Source of the DNA: Oryzias latipes
Lineage: Eukaryota > Chordata > Actinopteri > Beloniformes > Adrianichthyidae
NCBI RefSeq assembly: GCF_002234675.1
Contig: NC_019866.2
Coordinates: forward strand, 12,367,261 to 12,431,260
Length of the DNA stretch: 64,000 bases
Reading direction: 5' to 3'
Shown here: positions 1-12,079 of the stretch, piece after piece
Layout of the letters: each line of letters starts with the position of its first letter
Position numbering within the stretch: position 1 is the first letter of the stretch
The notes under the pieces: generated by a model
What the model saw: the letters and a program-made list of their open reading frames with translations, nothing else
Databases searched by the model: none
Told to the model about the DNA's origin: nothing
Program-made: the position numbers and the translations under genes

Positions 1-1301
1 GCGCGGGGAACCAGGCCATCCTCTTCTCTTCATTCTCGACAAGCCACCACCCTGAACCAGCAGGACAAACGTGTTAGAACCCCGTGAGAGCCCTCACGCT
101 CATCCGCTGCAGTTGTTGGCTCACCTGTTCTGTCTTTGATGAGAACGTCAAGCTTGTCATCCACAGCCACTTTGAACGGTTTGTTGCGTGTGTCTTTGGT
201 TTCATAGGTGGCCATGCATCTATAAGTCTCGGACACAAACGGCTGCGTCACGTTTCCATCCGGACGATCCCTGCTGCTGCAGTTTTCTGCATCCGTCTGC
301 ATAATCATGATGCTGGGGGGGGGGGAATACGGGTCAGAACCAGAATCAAAAAATCTATTTTCAGCTGTTTTATTCATGTTTAGCTGGAAATAATTTCCAT
401 CTGGGTGGGAATTTCTTTTGCACAGCTTTGAAATTTGGGATTTTTTATCTAAGATTTAGAATATCTTTTAATTACAGGTAAAAGCTCAACCATATAAGTC
501 TGTATCATCATCAAACTTTATAAAAGAAAAATAAAATAAAGTGCAGTTTCCTGAACAAAAAATGTGGAAACTGTTTCTGTAGATAATTTTTTGTTTGTTT
601 CCTGTTGGGCATAAGCTCACCAGTTTTTTGGGAACTCTTTGTCCAAATCCTGATCATTGGGTTGGAAAAACTTGATGAGGCTTGAACTCTGACTGATTCG
701 TGCTTCACAGTTTAGGAGATCGTTGCAATATTTCTCCAGAGACTTGAGGAAAACCACAGACTTGGTAGTTTTTTTCCCCATCCGCCCACCGCCTAAAAGC
801 CACACAGAAAAAAAAACACTTTTTTTTTTTTTTTTAATCTGATAAGCTTCCAGCTGGACATGTAGAATTCAAAAGAAGATGAAAACTCACCTTGTAAGCG
901 GAATCGTGGAAGGACTCGCTCAGATTTTTTCAGCTTCCGGTCAGTTGTGCAGTCTTTTTTTACTTGTTTCTGTGGTTAAAAAGCAATGAATAAATGAAAG
1001 ACATCTACAAATGTATTAAAACACAAGTTCTTCTTAACGTGGCTGAAGCCTGCATGTTAAATGTCATACTCACATGCATTTTCTTGAAATCTTCCAACTT
1101 TCTGTAAATGGCAATGTCATTCTGGTCCGACCAAAGCACAGAGGTCATAAACATCTGAAAGAAAAACATTCAACACCAACTTAAAAAAAAAAAAACATCC
1201 TTTTGACATAAATTGAATAAAAGGAATTTATTTACTTTGCTTTTTTCTTTATGCAATACTCCAATCAAACGCACGCTGACGGGGTAACGCTCAGGCTCCA
1301 T
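1..1301 (-). CDS. noxo1: NADPH oxidase organizer 1 (5' part, cut by window edge)
   Basis: Six coding exons read on the minus strand: 1301-1236, 1154-1074, 969-891, 792-621, 312-125 and 51-1. All junctions are GT-AG and in frame, giving 212 codons before the left edge. Residues 1-125 form a PX domain that starts MEPERYPVSVRLIGV, like human NOXO1 (RYPVSV). The sequence from about residue 155 begins the first SH3 domain (TYETKDTRNKPF, then GWWLVENEEKRMAWFPA, nearly identical to human GWWLVENED..AWFPA). NOXO1 is the p47phox-like organizer that tethers NOX1/NOX3-type oxidases to membrane phosphoinositides and to p22phox through tandem SH3 domains. The second SH3 and C-terminus lie outside the window. 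p47phox (ncf1) was considered, but the PX start and the QDTRDRPF-like SH3 entry fit NOXO1 better. The choice of start is supported by the match to the family N-terminus. Confidence 0.88.
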
Positions 1302-3234
1302 GGTGACAGTCCTCAACAGTCCAGCTGGTTGCTGCTGTACAGTCCTCCCAGCCTCGTCCTGCTCTGATGAACGTACAAAGATCACAACCCATTTGTTTCT
1401 ATCTTCAAAGGGGGCGGAGCTACAGAAATTAACAGGTAGTCTCTTAAATTATCAATAGGAGGAGGGGGAAATCCTGTGGCTTCCTGAGGCTCTTGTGTTC
1501 TAAAAAAAAACACCTATGGGTCCCTTTGGAGGAAGAAGAAGCTTTAAAATAGTTATTCAGCAACTGGATTATCTAAGAAGACCTTTTATGTGAAGATCAC
1601 ACTCAATATCAAACTTCAACACATTTTTTTTGAAATTCTTCAAACTGAAAAATTAGTTGCAAAACTACCACTTTTTTCAATCCTGACTTAACATTTTAAG
1701 GGAGAAAAATAAATAATAAATGCTTGATTCCACTTGTTCCCATGTTTGAATTCCTGAGTTTATTAATATATTAATTTATAATATTTGTGCTAGTTTGGCT
1801 TTCAAGGTGCTGAAGTTAGTTTTATTTGATGGCTGTTTTTGTTGTCAAAGCACATGGAATGAAATCTTTACAGTCACTGTGCAAATGGCCAACATTAGTC
1901 AAGCCAACCAAGGAAGTTAGTGGGGGAAAAAAATAAAGGTGGCAGCTCTTTTCTCTGAGTGATCTTTATCTCTTTACTCTTTAAATTGTCTTCCTGAAGT
2001 ATATTTGGCTGAAACTTTAATGACAAGCCAGAGTCTTAAAGCAACTACACAACGAGTTTGACTCTGAACTGTTCAAAGAAAAAGGAAAGTTATTTTATAA
2101 TATATAATATTATATAATATTCTCAATGCACGAAAGGCATGTTTGTCATGGTGGTATGCAAGTCACAGTGAGGCTGGTTTTCATGTGAACTCTTAGCCAC
2201 AGTGTTTTTCAGGACTCTATAGTGACATCTAGTGGTGATGTCTGTAACTTCTTTCCTCACCTCTGCTGCTCCACATCAAGGACTCAAAGATGAGTCTTCA
2301 GAAATAAACATGCATAGACAACCATACACAATTAAGATATTTAGGTACAAGTTTAAATTAATAAACAAAGTAAATCATAGGAATTTAATATGCAACAACA
2401 TGTGACAGAATGTGGAGCTTAGCATAAGCAGGAAAATGAATGGTTTACATTGGTGACAATGATTGACAGACAGCAAAAGAACAAGGTTGTCAGTGGTTTG
2501 CAATGGTTTCAGAATCAGACCTTCATCACTGACTTCCCAGAATCCCAAGAAGGGAAGAGTCAAACTCTGCGATGAACAAGTCCTAAGAAATGTATTTTAA
2601 GCTGTATAGGCCTCACAGAAGATTTTCAAAGTTAAAGCTCAATAAAAAAAAAATAGAATTACACTAAACCTGATTTTCAGGGGCCTGCAACAGTCTGGAG
2701 ACCTGTCCAAGACGTACCTCGTCTTCATCAAAAAGTAGCGGGATAGGCTCCAGCAACTCCAAAAATGGGTTTGGCAGGTTTGGGAGATGGATGGATGATT
2801 TTTATGAGATCTTTGCATGAAAAATTGAAAGTTTTACCTGTTTGCCTCTGAACAAACAGCTCAGACAAAATGTGCTTAATGGTCAAAACATTTAAGTCAA
2901 CTAATCCAACAGCTAAGACTTTGCTGGATTGGAATGAGAAGAAATATAAACAGCAGTAAATATTTATCAGAAATTATGAAAACAAAAATTCTTTTGGGGA
3001 AACTAAATTAGGCCTAAATTAAATTCAAATGGGAAGAAAAAACAAGACAGAAAAAAAGTATAGAGGATGGAAAATACCCCAAAACATCCTACAAATGTGA
3101 CAAATGCTTAGAAAAAAACGACTAATTGTATGCAGTTGTTTAAACACTAATATTTGGGGAATTTTTTAGAAAAAGGTTTACTGAACAATTTTTATTTTAT
3201 TCTACTTATTTGGTAAATAAAAAGACCAAAACCA
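1302..3234. other. Intergenic stretch between noxo1 and the gid4 3' end
   Basis: AT-rich DNA with no exon I can support. The only recognisable element is an L2-like LINE tail at about 2690-2802. The noxo1 promoter must lie in the first few hundred bases, but I see no clear TATA or CCAAT box there. Confidence 0.5.
2690..2802 (+). mobile_element. L2-like LINE 3' tail fragment
   Basis: The stretch reads GACCTGTCCAAGACGTACC, then GGGATAGGCTCCAGCA, and ends in a GATGGATGGATGA tail. This is the sense 3' end of the abundant fish L2-type LINE. It is a short, decayed fragment. Confidence 0.6.
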
Positions 3235-3254
3235 TCAGCATATAAAATACTTTT

Positions 3255-3260
3255 TTTATT
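3255..3260 (-). promoter_or_regulatory. gid4: Candidate gid4 polyadenylation signal
   Basis: AATAAA on the minus strand about 1.17 kb downstream of the gid4 stop codon. It would define a 3' UTR running from 4427 to about 3235. Nothing in 3261-4427 looks protein-coding. Confidence 0.4.
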
Positions 3261-4427
3261 GTCCTTCCACATTTTTTCATTGCAGAATTATAATACACTT
3301 TAAATTAAAATGACTCAAATACATAAATCATACTCTTAAACATTTTCTCCTTTCATTGCACATTTTCCTCTTTTTTTGTTACATGATTGATAAAAGAAAA
3401 ACCATTTGGGAGTTTAATAAATACAATCCCCTTTTCTTTGGCTTTAAAAAAAATTAAAGTGCCGTTATATTTGACATAGAAACTGAGGATGTGCGGCTGG
3501 TCGGCTGGAAGTCTGCGAGTGAAACCAAAACTGAAGGTGCGTTTGTTTTACATCAGAGCCGTTCAGGACCACTTTGGCTCAGCTGAGGAAACAGCATTCG
3601 TGCAAAAATCCATCTCAGATATACAAAAGAATCGTGACAGCAAATCAAATCCAGCCTCATCAGTCTTTAAAAAAAAAAAAAAGTGTTTACAAACATTAAA
3701 AAAGTGTAAGGCAACTGGTTCTCCACGATTACGTCAAATTAGATTCCTACCCTTTTTGCCCCAAAGAATTATACATAATTACTAAAAGAAATTAGCTTTT
3801 TTTAAGTTTCCTCATCTTTACAGAGCCAAAATTATTTTTGCACAGCTCTAAATGTAAACCTGGAACAAATTTTTTCCCCACTTTAAATCACAACAACAAT
3901 ACTCTTAGTTTTTTTTGGATCAAGTTGATTTTTTTTAACCTGATTTGTTGAGCCTAACAGCTGTAACATAACCTTCCCCACATACAGATCTCCCGTCCCA
4001 CAATCCATCTATCGTATCTTACAAAAGCTGGATTTCTGTTCAGAATTTGTTGGAGCCATAAAACATATTTGTTTGTTTAACTGAAGCCTTTTTCTTGACT
4101 TTTGTTCATCAAAGCATGCACCGGGACAAAAATAAATAATAAAACTGCTTAAGAAAAGAGGCCATGACAGCAAAATGTTTGAACACAGGCGGACTAAAGT
4201 ACAAATTAAAATTCAAGCAGCTTTGCAGCAGAATTGTACTCTTCCCCCTGAACTTTTTCTTTTCTTCTCCTCGTCTTTTGTGTTTTTCCATCTCTGCGTT
4301 CGTTCTTACAGTCCACCTCAAGCATTTCTGAGAACTTGATCACCTCCAGTGTTAACACATTTCAGGAGCTCTCCATCCATTCTGTCCCGCCGAAGCTCAG
4401 AGCAGCGTGAACCGTCCTTTCTGTGCG

Positions 4428-7396
4428 TCATCGGAATTCATAAATAGACATACTGCGCTCTCCGATGTGGTTTAAACTAAGAGATTGGTACCTGCAGAGA
4501 GAAAAGGAAGTGAGCGTAAAAGAAGGTTGGTCAGAAATGCAACAGAAATAACTCAATCGAGTGCTTTTTCTTTCACTTTCAACATTTACCACTCTGAGCT
4601 TCTGTGGTAATAGTAGCCCTCAATGGTGGCTGTGGACTTCTGGAAGCAAATGTAGTAGAAGCCCGCAAAGGAAGCACCGCTGATGTCTTTGATCGTGTGG
4701 TCAGGAACTAGAAACTGCTCCTGAAAGAGCAACAAGAGCAGATGTTGAACGTTTGATCCTGAAACTGAAAGAATAATAAAAAAAGCAACTTGTACCAACC
4801 TTCCATCTCATGAAAATATAGTCACCATTTTCCAACGCTGTGTAGTCAAAGTCATCGGAGTTGAAGGTCTTTGCATATTTGTAAAAAGCCTGAAACTTTC
4901 CCTTTAAGAGAAGACGAATAAGACGCACACAAATGGAATTAGCCGCAATAAAAACATCCATAGTGTCAGCTATGAGGTTTGTTTTAAAAGAATTTTCAAC
5001 AAGATTCCTTTTAACCTGAAAGTGGTCCCTAAATGATTACAGAGTTCCCTTAAAAATCCATTACATTGACTTTTTTTGGACAGGGAATACATTATGGGAA
5101 TGCCAAAAGTATAATTTAATGAAATTGCCCAAAACATTGGAAGAGTATCTTGAACACAATCAGGAAATCATCCGTCCATCTTTTATTCTTGCTTTGTCTT
5201 GTGAGGGGTCATGTGGGTTGCTGGAGCCTATCCCAGCTGTTTCAGGGCAAAGAAGATCCATGCTGTGGACGGTTTTGTCTGTCATACGCAAGCCCACACA
5301 GACAACTCACACTTACTCCTAAAAGGACAATTTAGTCACCAATCAACGTGTGAAGCAGGATTTTGGACTGTGAGAAGATGCAGCCTGCACAAGGAGAACA
5401 GAAACTCCACACAGAAAGGACCCAACTGCTACACCTGCCCATCATGTAATCCACTATATAGAAATACTATTATTGTCTATATATTTTAAAAAAAGTAAGC
5501 CTAGTGTATTAAGTCTTCTAAACCAGCCTGTAAAGATCAGATTCCCATTAGTTCTTATAAAAACATGAAGCTCATTATAAAATTGTATTTGTCTCCAACA
5601 ATGAATATCAATCTATTGCAAGTATGATAGTTTGATTGTTTACCTTCTAAATGGATCAAAACCATTTTCAAAAACACTATAAAACTCTTAAATTTACTTA
5701 AACCAGTTTTTTTCCCCAGTATGTCACTCAGAGATGGACTCTTAGAAGACAAGGACTTGAGTCCCACTTATATTTCACAGCAAAATACCAGAGACTCGAC
5801 CTTCAGACTTGGGGTTTGGGACTTGTGAACAATGTTTATTGGTTCAATTTTAATTTTTACTGCCGGGTCTAAAAAAATAACAGCTCTCTCTTCGCTGCTT
5901 TTGTATAAAAAAAATGCAGAAACACCAACTATTTGTTCTAGTGTTGCCACAAGTTGTTCCAAGTATGAAAATTGGGGAAAATATTCATTTTTAACAACAC
6001 TTTTTGAGACCAGTTCCACTCACATTTCACTGACATTTCCTTGCTTGCATACTCTGAATCACTTTTGATTGATCAACATGCAAAAAATGCAACAACTCAG
6101 ACGAAACAAAAGAACCTATCCAGTAAAGAACTGGGTGTTTTGCAAAATGTAAAAACAAAAACAAAACAAAAAAATCAAACAAACTACTGACTCTTTGTTA
6201 ATAGTCTGATCAAAACCTCAAAACTAGTTGAAGAAGGTTAATAAATCAGACTTTGCACTGTTTGATCTTAAGAATGGTTTCAATGTTTATGGATAAAATC
6301 CTAAAATGGATGAGAAAATGAATAAAAGAAGACCTACCCAGTGTTTTCTGTCCACATCCTCATCTGCATCCCACTTCCTGGTTAAAAACAGCCTCTTGCA
6401 GCTGATAATTTCGCCGACAAAGAACGTCGTAAGAGTGGGATACTCCTATCATACAGAAAAAAGAAAAGAAAAGACCATTGAGGATAAGATAAGGTGGAAA
6501 TGCGCCTCCTTTATACAGCACACACAGTTCTTTTAGACACACACAAGCTGAGTTTGCATCTTTCGCCTAACTCTAGCACAAACATTTACCTCTAGGTGGG
6601 TTGCCGATTTCCCTTTACGTGTTGCGTAAATGTAATGGGAATACAGTTGACAGATAAGTTTCAGGCAGTGGGACTGGACACGACAGCCTCAGGTTAGTCT
6701 CAAACTGACACGTTCCTGATTCAGCCAGCTTCCAGCAGGTGCGCTCACGGAAAGGTGCAAACTTTGCCTTACTGCACCTGACCTGGTGGGAAGGCTTACC
6801 TCAGTTAGGCCTTTGATCTTCAGGTATCCACACAAATAGGAGTTCTCTATAGTCACATGCTGGTCAGGACAGATTCAATATGGAAACACAATTACTAGAA
6901 CTGAAACAGGCTTTAACAGTGTTAAATACACTGTACTGCAGTTTTATTTTGATTTATAATTAAACAGGTTTTTGTATTATTAGCTGAAAATTTCTTGTAA
7001 GAAACATTGTTTCATTTAAAGCAACAATATCAACATCCAAACAAAAAAAATATGAATAGCTTGGTGTGAAGTACGGCTAAAGGAAATGCTGGGGTGTTTA
7101 CAGTGACACCATTCAAAAAACAGCTAACATTAGGCTAGCTAAGTTAATCTTCAGTTCAAAAAGTATGCAAATAAAATTAATAATGTGTAGCAATGGCACC
7201 ATATTACCTGTAAAACAACCTCCACGTCGTAGGAGTTGCCTTTGCTTCTCTGGTAGCCCCGAAACTGCGAGCCGCTGTACAGCAGCGAAGTGGCCACCCC
7301 CGGCTGGTGCGTGTTGACCGGCGCGGGAGGGTGAAGACAGGCCGGGGATGGGCAGGCCGAGCCGGCTGTGCAGCAGCACTCTGCTCGGACGGGCAT
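4428..7396 (-). CDS. gid4: GID4, substrate receptor of the GID/CTLH E3 ubiquitin ligase
   Basis: Six coding exons: 7396-7208, 6859-6800, 6445-6338, 4901-4800, 4720-4590 and 4491-4428, giving 217 aa. The protein starts [12 protein letters not shown] and ends SMSIYEFR. It is collinear with the conserved part of human GID4 (MPVRTEC to IYEFR). An in-frame TAG lies just upstream of the ATG, so the longer human N-terminus is not encoded here. The fold is a beta barrel that binds Pro/N-degrons. Conserved blocks visible include [73 protein letters not shown] and [15 protein letters not shown]. The protein delivers substrates to the CTLH ligase in the cytosol and nucleus. The donor after exon 4 is GTTGGT, which is weak. 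The gene runs tandem to drc3, whose coding end lies 692 bp upstream. Confidence 0.96.
5165..5445 (-). mobile_element. L2-like LINE 3' tail (antisense), in gid4 intron 3
   Basis: The plus strand contains CTGGAGCCTATCCCAGCTGT, GACAATTTAGTCACCAATCAA, TTTTGGACTGTG and AGAACAGAAACTCCACACAGAAAGG in order. These are landmarks of the reverse complement of the fish L2 3' end. Short open frames across it are artefacts of the repeat. Confidence 0.7.
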
Positions 7397-7735
7397 GACG
7401 AACCCCTATATCACTGAAAATCACGGCCCGTTTACGAGCGTTGCCAATGAGCGCGTCCCTTCCAGGGAAACGACAACCGTGGACATAAGAGGGGGTTATC
7501 GGCAAATACAAAAATAAAATCGCAGAGGCCAAAAAACTTTGCTTAAATGTACGAGCCTGTCCATGGGCAGACGTGTGACGAGGTCTCACTCAGTTTGAGG
7601 CCTCATTCGAGGAAGTTTCAGCTTTCTTGAATTTCATTGGCCGAAAATTATGTACTGGATTACTATTGGACAACGATGGGCAAAGAACTCTGGGAGTTGT
7701 ATGCACTTAACAAACTTGCTCAAATTTCAGTTAAC

Positions 7736-7885
<150 letters not shown>

Positions 7886-8088
7886 TACATTAACACAATT
7901 AATTTCAATGTTTGCATGTTTTTAATATTTGATGCAAAAATGTATGTCCGTTTTCATCTGTGGTTTCAAATAGATTCACATGCCTATTTGTACAAATTAT
8001 ATGAACACCAAAAATGTAAAAAAAAAAAAAGTTTTAAAAAATCACTTTTTACTTGCATTTACAGTAACATTTTGCCAAACTTATGAAA

Positions 8089-11000
8089 CTAGTGAAATCT
8101 CTCCAGCTGCTTCCTTAAGAAATCTGCATATCTATGGATGTCTGAAATGCGCGTGCGATTCTGTTGAGTTACTTTGTCATGAACCTGCAATAAGGACAAA
8201 CAAAGACAAGGTAGTGATCAGCCAAAGCCAGTTTCTGTCAATAATTCTTAAATACTTAAATGTTTATTCATAATAAATGTAAGAACTCACATCTTTGAAG
8301 AAGGCAATTTTCCAGGAACTCACTGATGTAAGTAACTTTTGCTCTCGGTCATTGAGAGTCAGCAGGTGGAGTTTATGGTTTGTGTTCAGTGCATGCATCA
8401 CTTTTATTTTGTCTGTAAACAACTGGACACACACAAAAAAGGGTAAAGCAGGTGGCTTTTTAAATCAGAGATAACATATGAAATGTAATAAAACTTCTCT
8501 TTATATGTTACTTGAATGCTATTTAAACCAATTTCTCTATTTTTATGTGCACAGCAAACTGTCAACTACTTTATCTTGCCTTATTAGATCTCTAACATAC
8601 AGAGGTTGACATGAAAAGCACCCATACCATCTTTACATCATGTGGTAAGTTTTCCACCTGACTTCCTTTGGCAACATTCTCCAGAGTTGCATCGATAATT
8701 TCTTGCACTTTGTGATGAAAATCATCTTCCAGATTCCGACATTCAGTAAATGTATAAATATGTCAAAGAAGTAATATACAGAAACAGGAACACAAAAAAA
8801 TGCATACCAGTTATTGTCAAATTCCTTATTCCACTATTGGTCACAAATTATATATAACATTTTCTTTCTTTTAATTTAAGGTGATAAAATTCAACTTTTC
8901 TGTGCATCAGATTCATCGAGCTTTAAAAGTTATTCCTGTGTGTTCCAACTTTTATTGATTACTGCCAACATCCTCTGTCTAAAAAGAAGCTGCAGAGCCA
9001 TAACCTCATCAGCATGTGGCCCTTTTCTTCGGCATTAATCCATACTGCTGCAAACAAGTGCTCACTTCTGACTTCAGTCAAGCTTCCACCACTGATTCCC
9101 ATGAGTTTATTGTGACTCACAGGTTTACTCCTCTGTAATGTAGCTGAGTAAGAGTTGTGGTTCTAAACCACAAATCTATTTGTTAAGAAGTAAAAAGTAT
9201 AGTAGCGAATTTTATTTTGAAAAGCTACAAAAGTAACTATTTGCTGCCCAATTTTGCATGGAACATTTTTACAAATATTTACCATACAGTACATGCTAAC
9301 TGTGAATGTTTATATTTCAGCTGGGCTAAAATCAAGCATTACAATGCAACTTCTATGTGTTAAGCAGATTTGGGAATAAAAGGATATGTTTCTTGAGCAA
9401 TTTCAATGAAGTCTGTGACCTTGTCTGAGATGCAGGTTTCAACGTTTCTGATGTTCTCCTGAAAATATAGAGTTATCAAAGTAAAATGAATAATTTGGAG
9501 ATACATTAATAAAATCTACAACCAAAATCAAACAAAGTGTGAAGAGAACAGATTTGCAGAACGATATTTTTGACGAAAACTGATTAAAATAGAAGTTTTG
9601 GAACATCGACTTTTGAACTTAAGTTAAAGAACTTAAAGACAAGAATACAAGTTATGCTAAAATGGTGAAGTGGCAATGATGAAACCCAACACCTTACCTT
9701 GCTTGTTACATTATGTTCGATTGACAAAACAGTGTTGTTCAATGTTAAGCAATTTTATTAATTTTGAGATTATATTGCCAAATACTGAGTGGTTGCCAAT
9801 CTTTAGGATTATATTACATCCGTGTGCAGAAAGACTTAAAAAAGAAAGGGGAATCCTTTTCACTTAATGTATTAGGAAGCTGACAAAAACAGAAAGATAG
9901 ACATATGATTAATTGATTAATAGACTAAAGTAAAAAGCATGTATAAACCATTTCAAAAGTTGCAGACAGAGACACTTTTGGAGTGCATTTTCTTTTGGAT
10001 CGTCTATGTTCTTAAAAATGACAAATTACTCACACGTGAGAACAATCAAATGCATAAGTACAAACAGAAGTACCTCCAGCTTGCTGATAAGCTTAAACTC
10101 CAGTGTCATCAGCCTTTCAGAGAGTTTGTTGATTTCATCATAGCCACGGCTGAGTTCCTCGGAAACTGAGTTTCGGAGGGTTAATTGCTCCAACTTTTTA
10201 ATCCTCTAAAGGATGACAAAAGAAAATATTGATTAGTTGTACCATATTCTTTTTTACTGAAGAACACTTTTTTTTTCATTTTACAAAGCAGTTCCTGTTC
10301 TCTTGCCTCTTTGTGCTGCCTATTAAAATCCTCCAGAACTTGAATTGCTTGGTTTTTGTAGTGCGTCTCTACCTCATCCTGGGAACTGGAGAATGACTTC
10401 AGCTCTCTTTCCCTCTGTTCACGCTCTGCCAAACCTCTGTCAAACAACTGCTTACACAGCCCCACCATTTGGTTTTCAAATGTAAAGCACAGAGTTAAGG
10501 AGGTCAATGACGGAACTGCTCAGGCTGTTCAACAAGCTGTGATCAATCTGAGTGTTAGAAAATCGGAACAAAGGATATGACTGAAGGAGATCCTCTATTC
10601 CTGGAACAGAACGTCTGTCTGATGAGAACGTATCTTCATCAAACATGCTTTTAAACAAATGTGGCCCATCGAGGTACTCAACAAAGGCCTCCTATGAAAG
10701 AGAAGAGCACACTTTAGACAGCAGGAAAAAATCACGGCATCTGATAATCAGCATTAACAAACTGAAAAAGCGTGTTTGTACTTTGTGTAAATTCAGTTCA
10801 GCTTCTTGTTTTTGCAGAACTTCTTCAGCTAGTTGCTTTTGACTCTCCTCTTGATTCCTTTTCTCGATGTCATCTTGGTATTTGCTGGATGCCTTTTCTT
10901 TCTGCATGCATAGACATAAATGGTTTACCTCAAAGCATTTTACACAGAAAAAATCACATAAAAAATACAGTTTTAATATAGGTTTCATGCTTCTGTGTCA

Positions 11001-11875
11001 TAACTTACCAGCTCCTGGAGAATCAATTTGTTGTCCAAGACTGTCAAGTTTGGAAAAAAAGCAACAATAAAAAACTGGTAATCGTCCTCGTTGGAGAAGA
11101 GATTTCCCTTCATGTAAATGTGGACCAATTTCTTAAACCTCTTTAGGTACAAAACCTGGGAAATGCACAAGGTTTTACAAGGTTTTAAAAGTAAATCTTT
11201 AAAAAGCCACACACAATGTTAAACTATGTTTGTAGCACTAAAAATAAAAATTTATTGTACGAAAATAAATGTTCTTACATTTTCCAGCTGGTTTAGGAGG
11301 TTACATCCAATGAAGAAATGAGTGAGGTTGTCAAGTGTGTCCATGTTCTCTATGACGGTGATTTGGTTGTTTGACAAATTCAGGACCTTGAGTTTCTGCA
11401 GAGATGTCAGACCCTGGATTTTCTCGATCCGGTTAAATGACAGATCTGTAACACAGCAAGTCTGATGGTCATTCATGCTGTTATTTTATATGTCTTTCAA
11501 AGTCATGTGATATTCCTGGCAAGGATAAAACGCCTTTTACTTAGCCATGTCAAATTAATAAGAGAATCCAGGCCCTGGATCTTCTTAATGAGGTTATTGT
11601 TTAGGTCAAGCCGAACCAAGGAGGTATATTCTTGCAACGAGTCAATCCTTTGGATATCTGCAAAACAAATTACCCCCATGTAAATAAAATACTTATTTCT
11701 GCATTTGTTAAGGGTTAACTTTATTACTCTCATTACTTTGGTATTCCAGTTTAATGACATCAGCTTCAGGGAGACAAATGTTGTCCTCTTTGGACATTAA
11801 ATCAGATTTGATGCTGTTTTTCTCTATTGCATTCTGGATCATCTCCCTGTTCATCCTGTTGGGTACTGGATCCAT
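8089..11875 (-). CDS. drc3: Dynein regulatory complex subunit 3 (LRRC48)
   Basis: Twelve coding exons: 11875-11737, 11657-11541, 11445-11279, 11155-11009, 10901-10782, 10691-10579, 10481-10307, 10205-10074, 9458-9388, 8751-8628, 8422-8291 and 8184-8089. Together they give 510 aa (human DRC3 is about 523). Residues 45-150 hold SDS22-type leucine-rich repeats (YTSLVRLDLNNNLIKKIQGLDSL, KLKVLNLSNNQITVIENMD). The rest is mostly coiled coil, with the conserved blocks AFVEYLDGPHLFKSMF, PGIEDLLQ, RLMTLEFKLISKLE and LHLLTLNDREQ. DRC3 is part of the nexin-dynein regulatory complex of motile cilia and sperm flagella. The upstream alternative start in this frame is only TTG. Two introns (10482-10578 and 8752-9387) are AT-AC with U12 signals. 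The exon 7 donor used here is GC; the nearby GT donor at 10284 would create a stop at the next junction. The C-terminus is VHDKVTQQNRTRISDIH...RFH. Confidence 0.93.
8752..9387 (-). other. drc3: U12-type AT-AC intron of drc3 (second)
   Basis: The 5' splice site is ATATCCTTTT at 9387-9378. A branch-like TTCTTTGAC lies at 8770-8762, 11 nt before a terminal AC at 8753-8752. Splicing joins ...IEIAQE to TFTECRNLEDDFHHK and matches human ...IENVQSLMAQCRDLEN without a gap. No AG acceptor fits this junction. Confidence 0.85.
10206..10306 (-). other. drc3: Probable GC-AG intron of drc3
   Basis: The donor GAG|GCAAGA at 10309-10301 matches the strong consensus seen for GC donors. With acceptor TTTAG at 10207-10206, the frame continues as HKE-RIKKLEQLTL. 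The only nearby GT donor (CTTT|GTAAAA, 10284) leaves one base, which joins to TAG or TGA at either available acceptor. Confidence 0.6.
10482..10578 (-). other. drc3: U12-type AT-AC intron of drc3 (first), 97 nt
   Basis: The 5' splice site is ATATCCTTT (10578-10570). An exact branch motif TCCTTAAC lies at 10501-10494, about 13 nt before the terminal TTTAC ending at 10482. Splicing gives GIEDLLQ-S-FENQMVGLCKQLFDRGL, aligned with human GVGELLETYKDKFVIICVNIFEYGL. Without splicing the frame ends in a stop. Confidence 0.92.
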
Positions 11876-12079
11876 GTTGCTGTTTCTGGTGTTGAAAGCT
11901 ATCAAAGTTCAATTTACAACATGTCTGAAACAGATAAATATTCCATCTGAAAAGTGTAAACACGTGGATTTTACTGACAAACAACACTTTCAATTAAAAA
12001 GACTGAGTTAAAACACGCAGAGTGAACACAGACGCACTACAAGATGCAAACTAAGCAGATAATAAACTAAAAAACTCAC

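Noticed and set aside
3489-3785. 98-aa open frame on plus strand
   Set aside because: It lies in the gid4 3' UTR on the opposite strand, is low complexity and has a poly-Lys run from poly-A. No family resemblance.
7113-7589. 158-aa open frame overlapping gid4 exon 1
   Set aside because: It is a shadow of the GC-rich gid4 first exon in another frame; the real frame gives the conserved GID4 start.
10181-10284. Continuation of drc3 exon 7 past 10307 to the GT donor at 10284
   Set aside because: Both nearby acceptors then create TAG or TGA at the junction. Kept only as an alternative pending transcript data.
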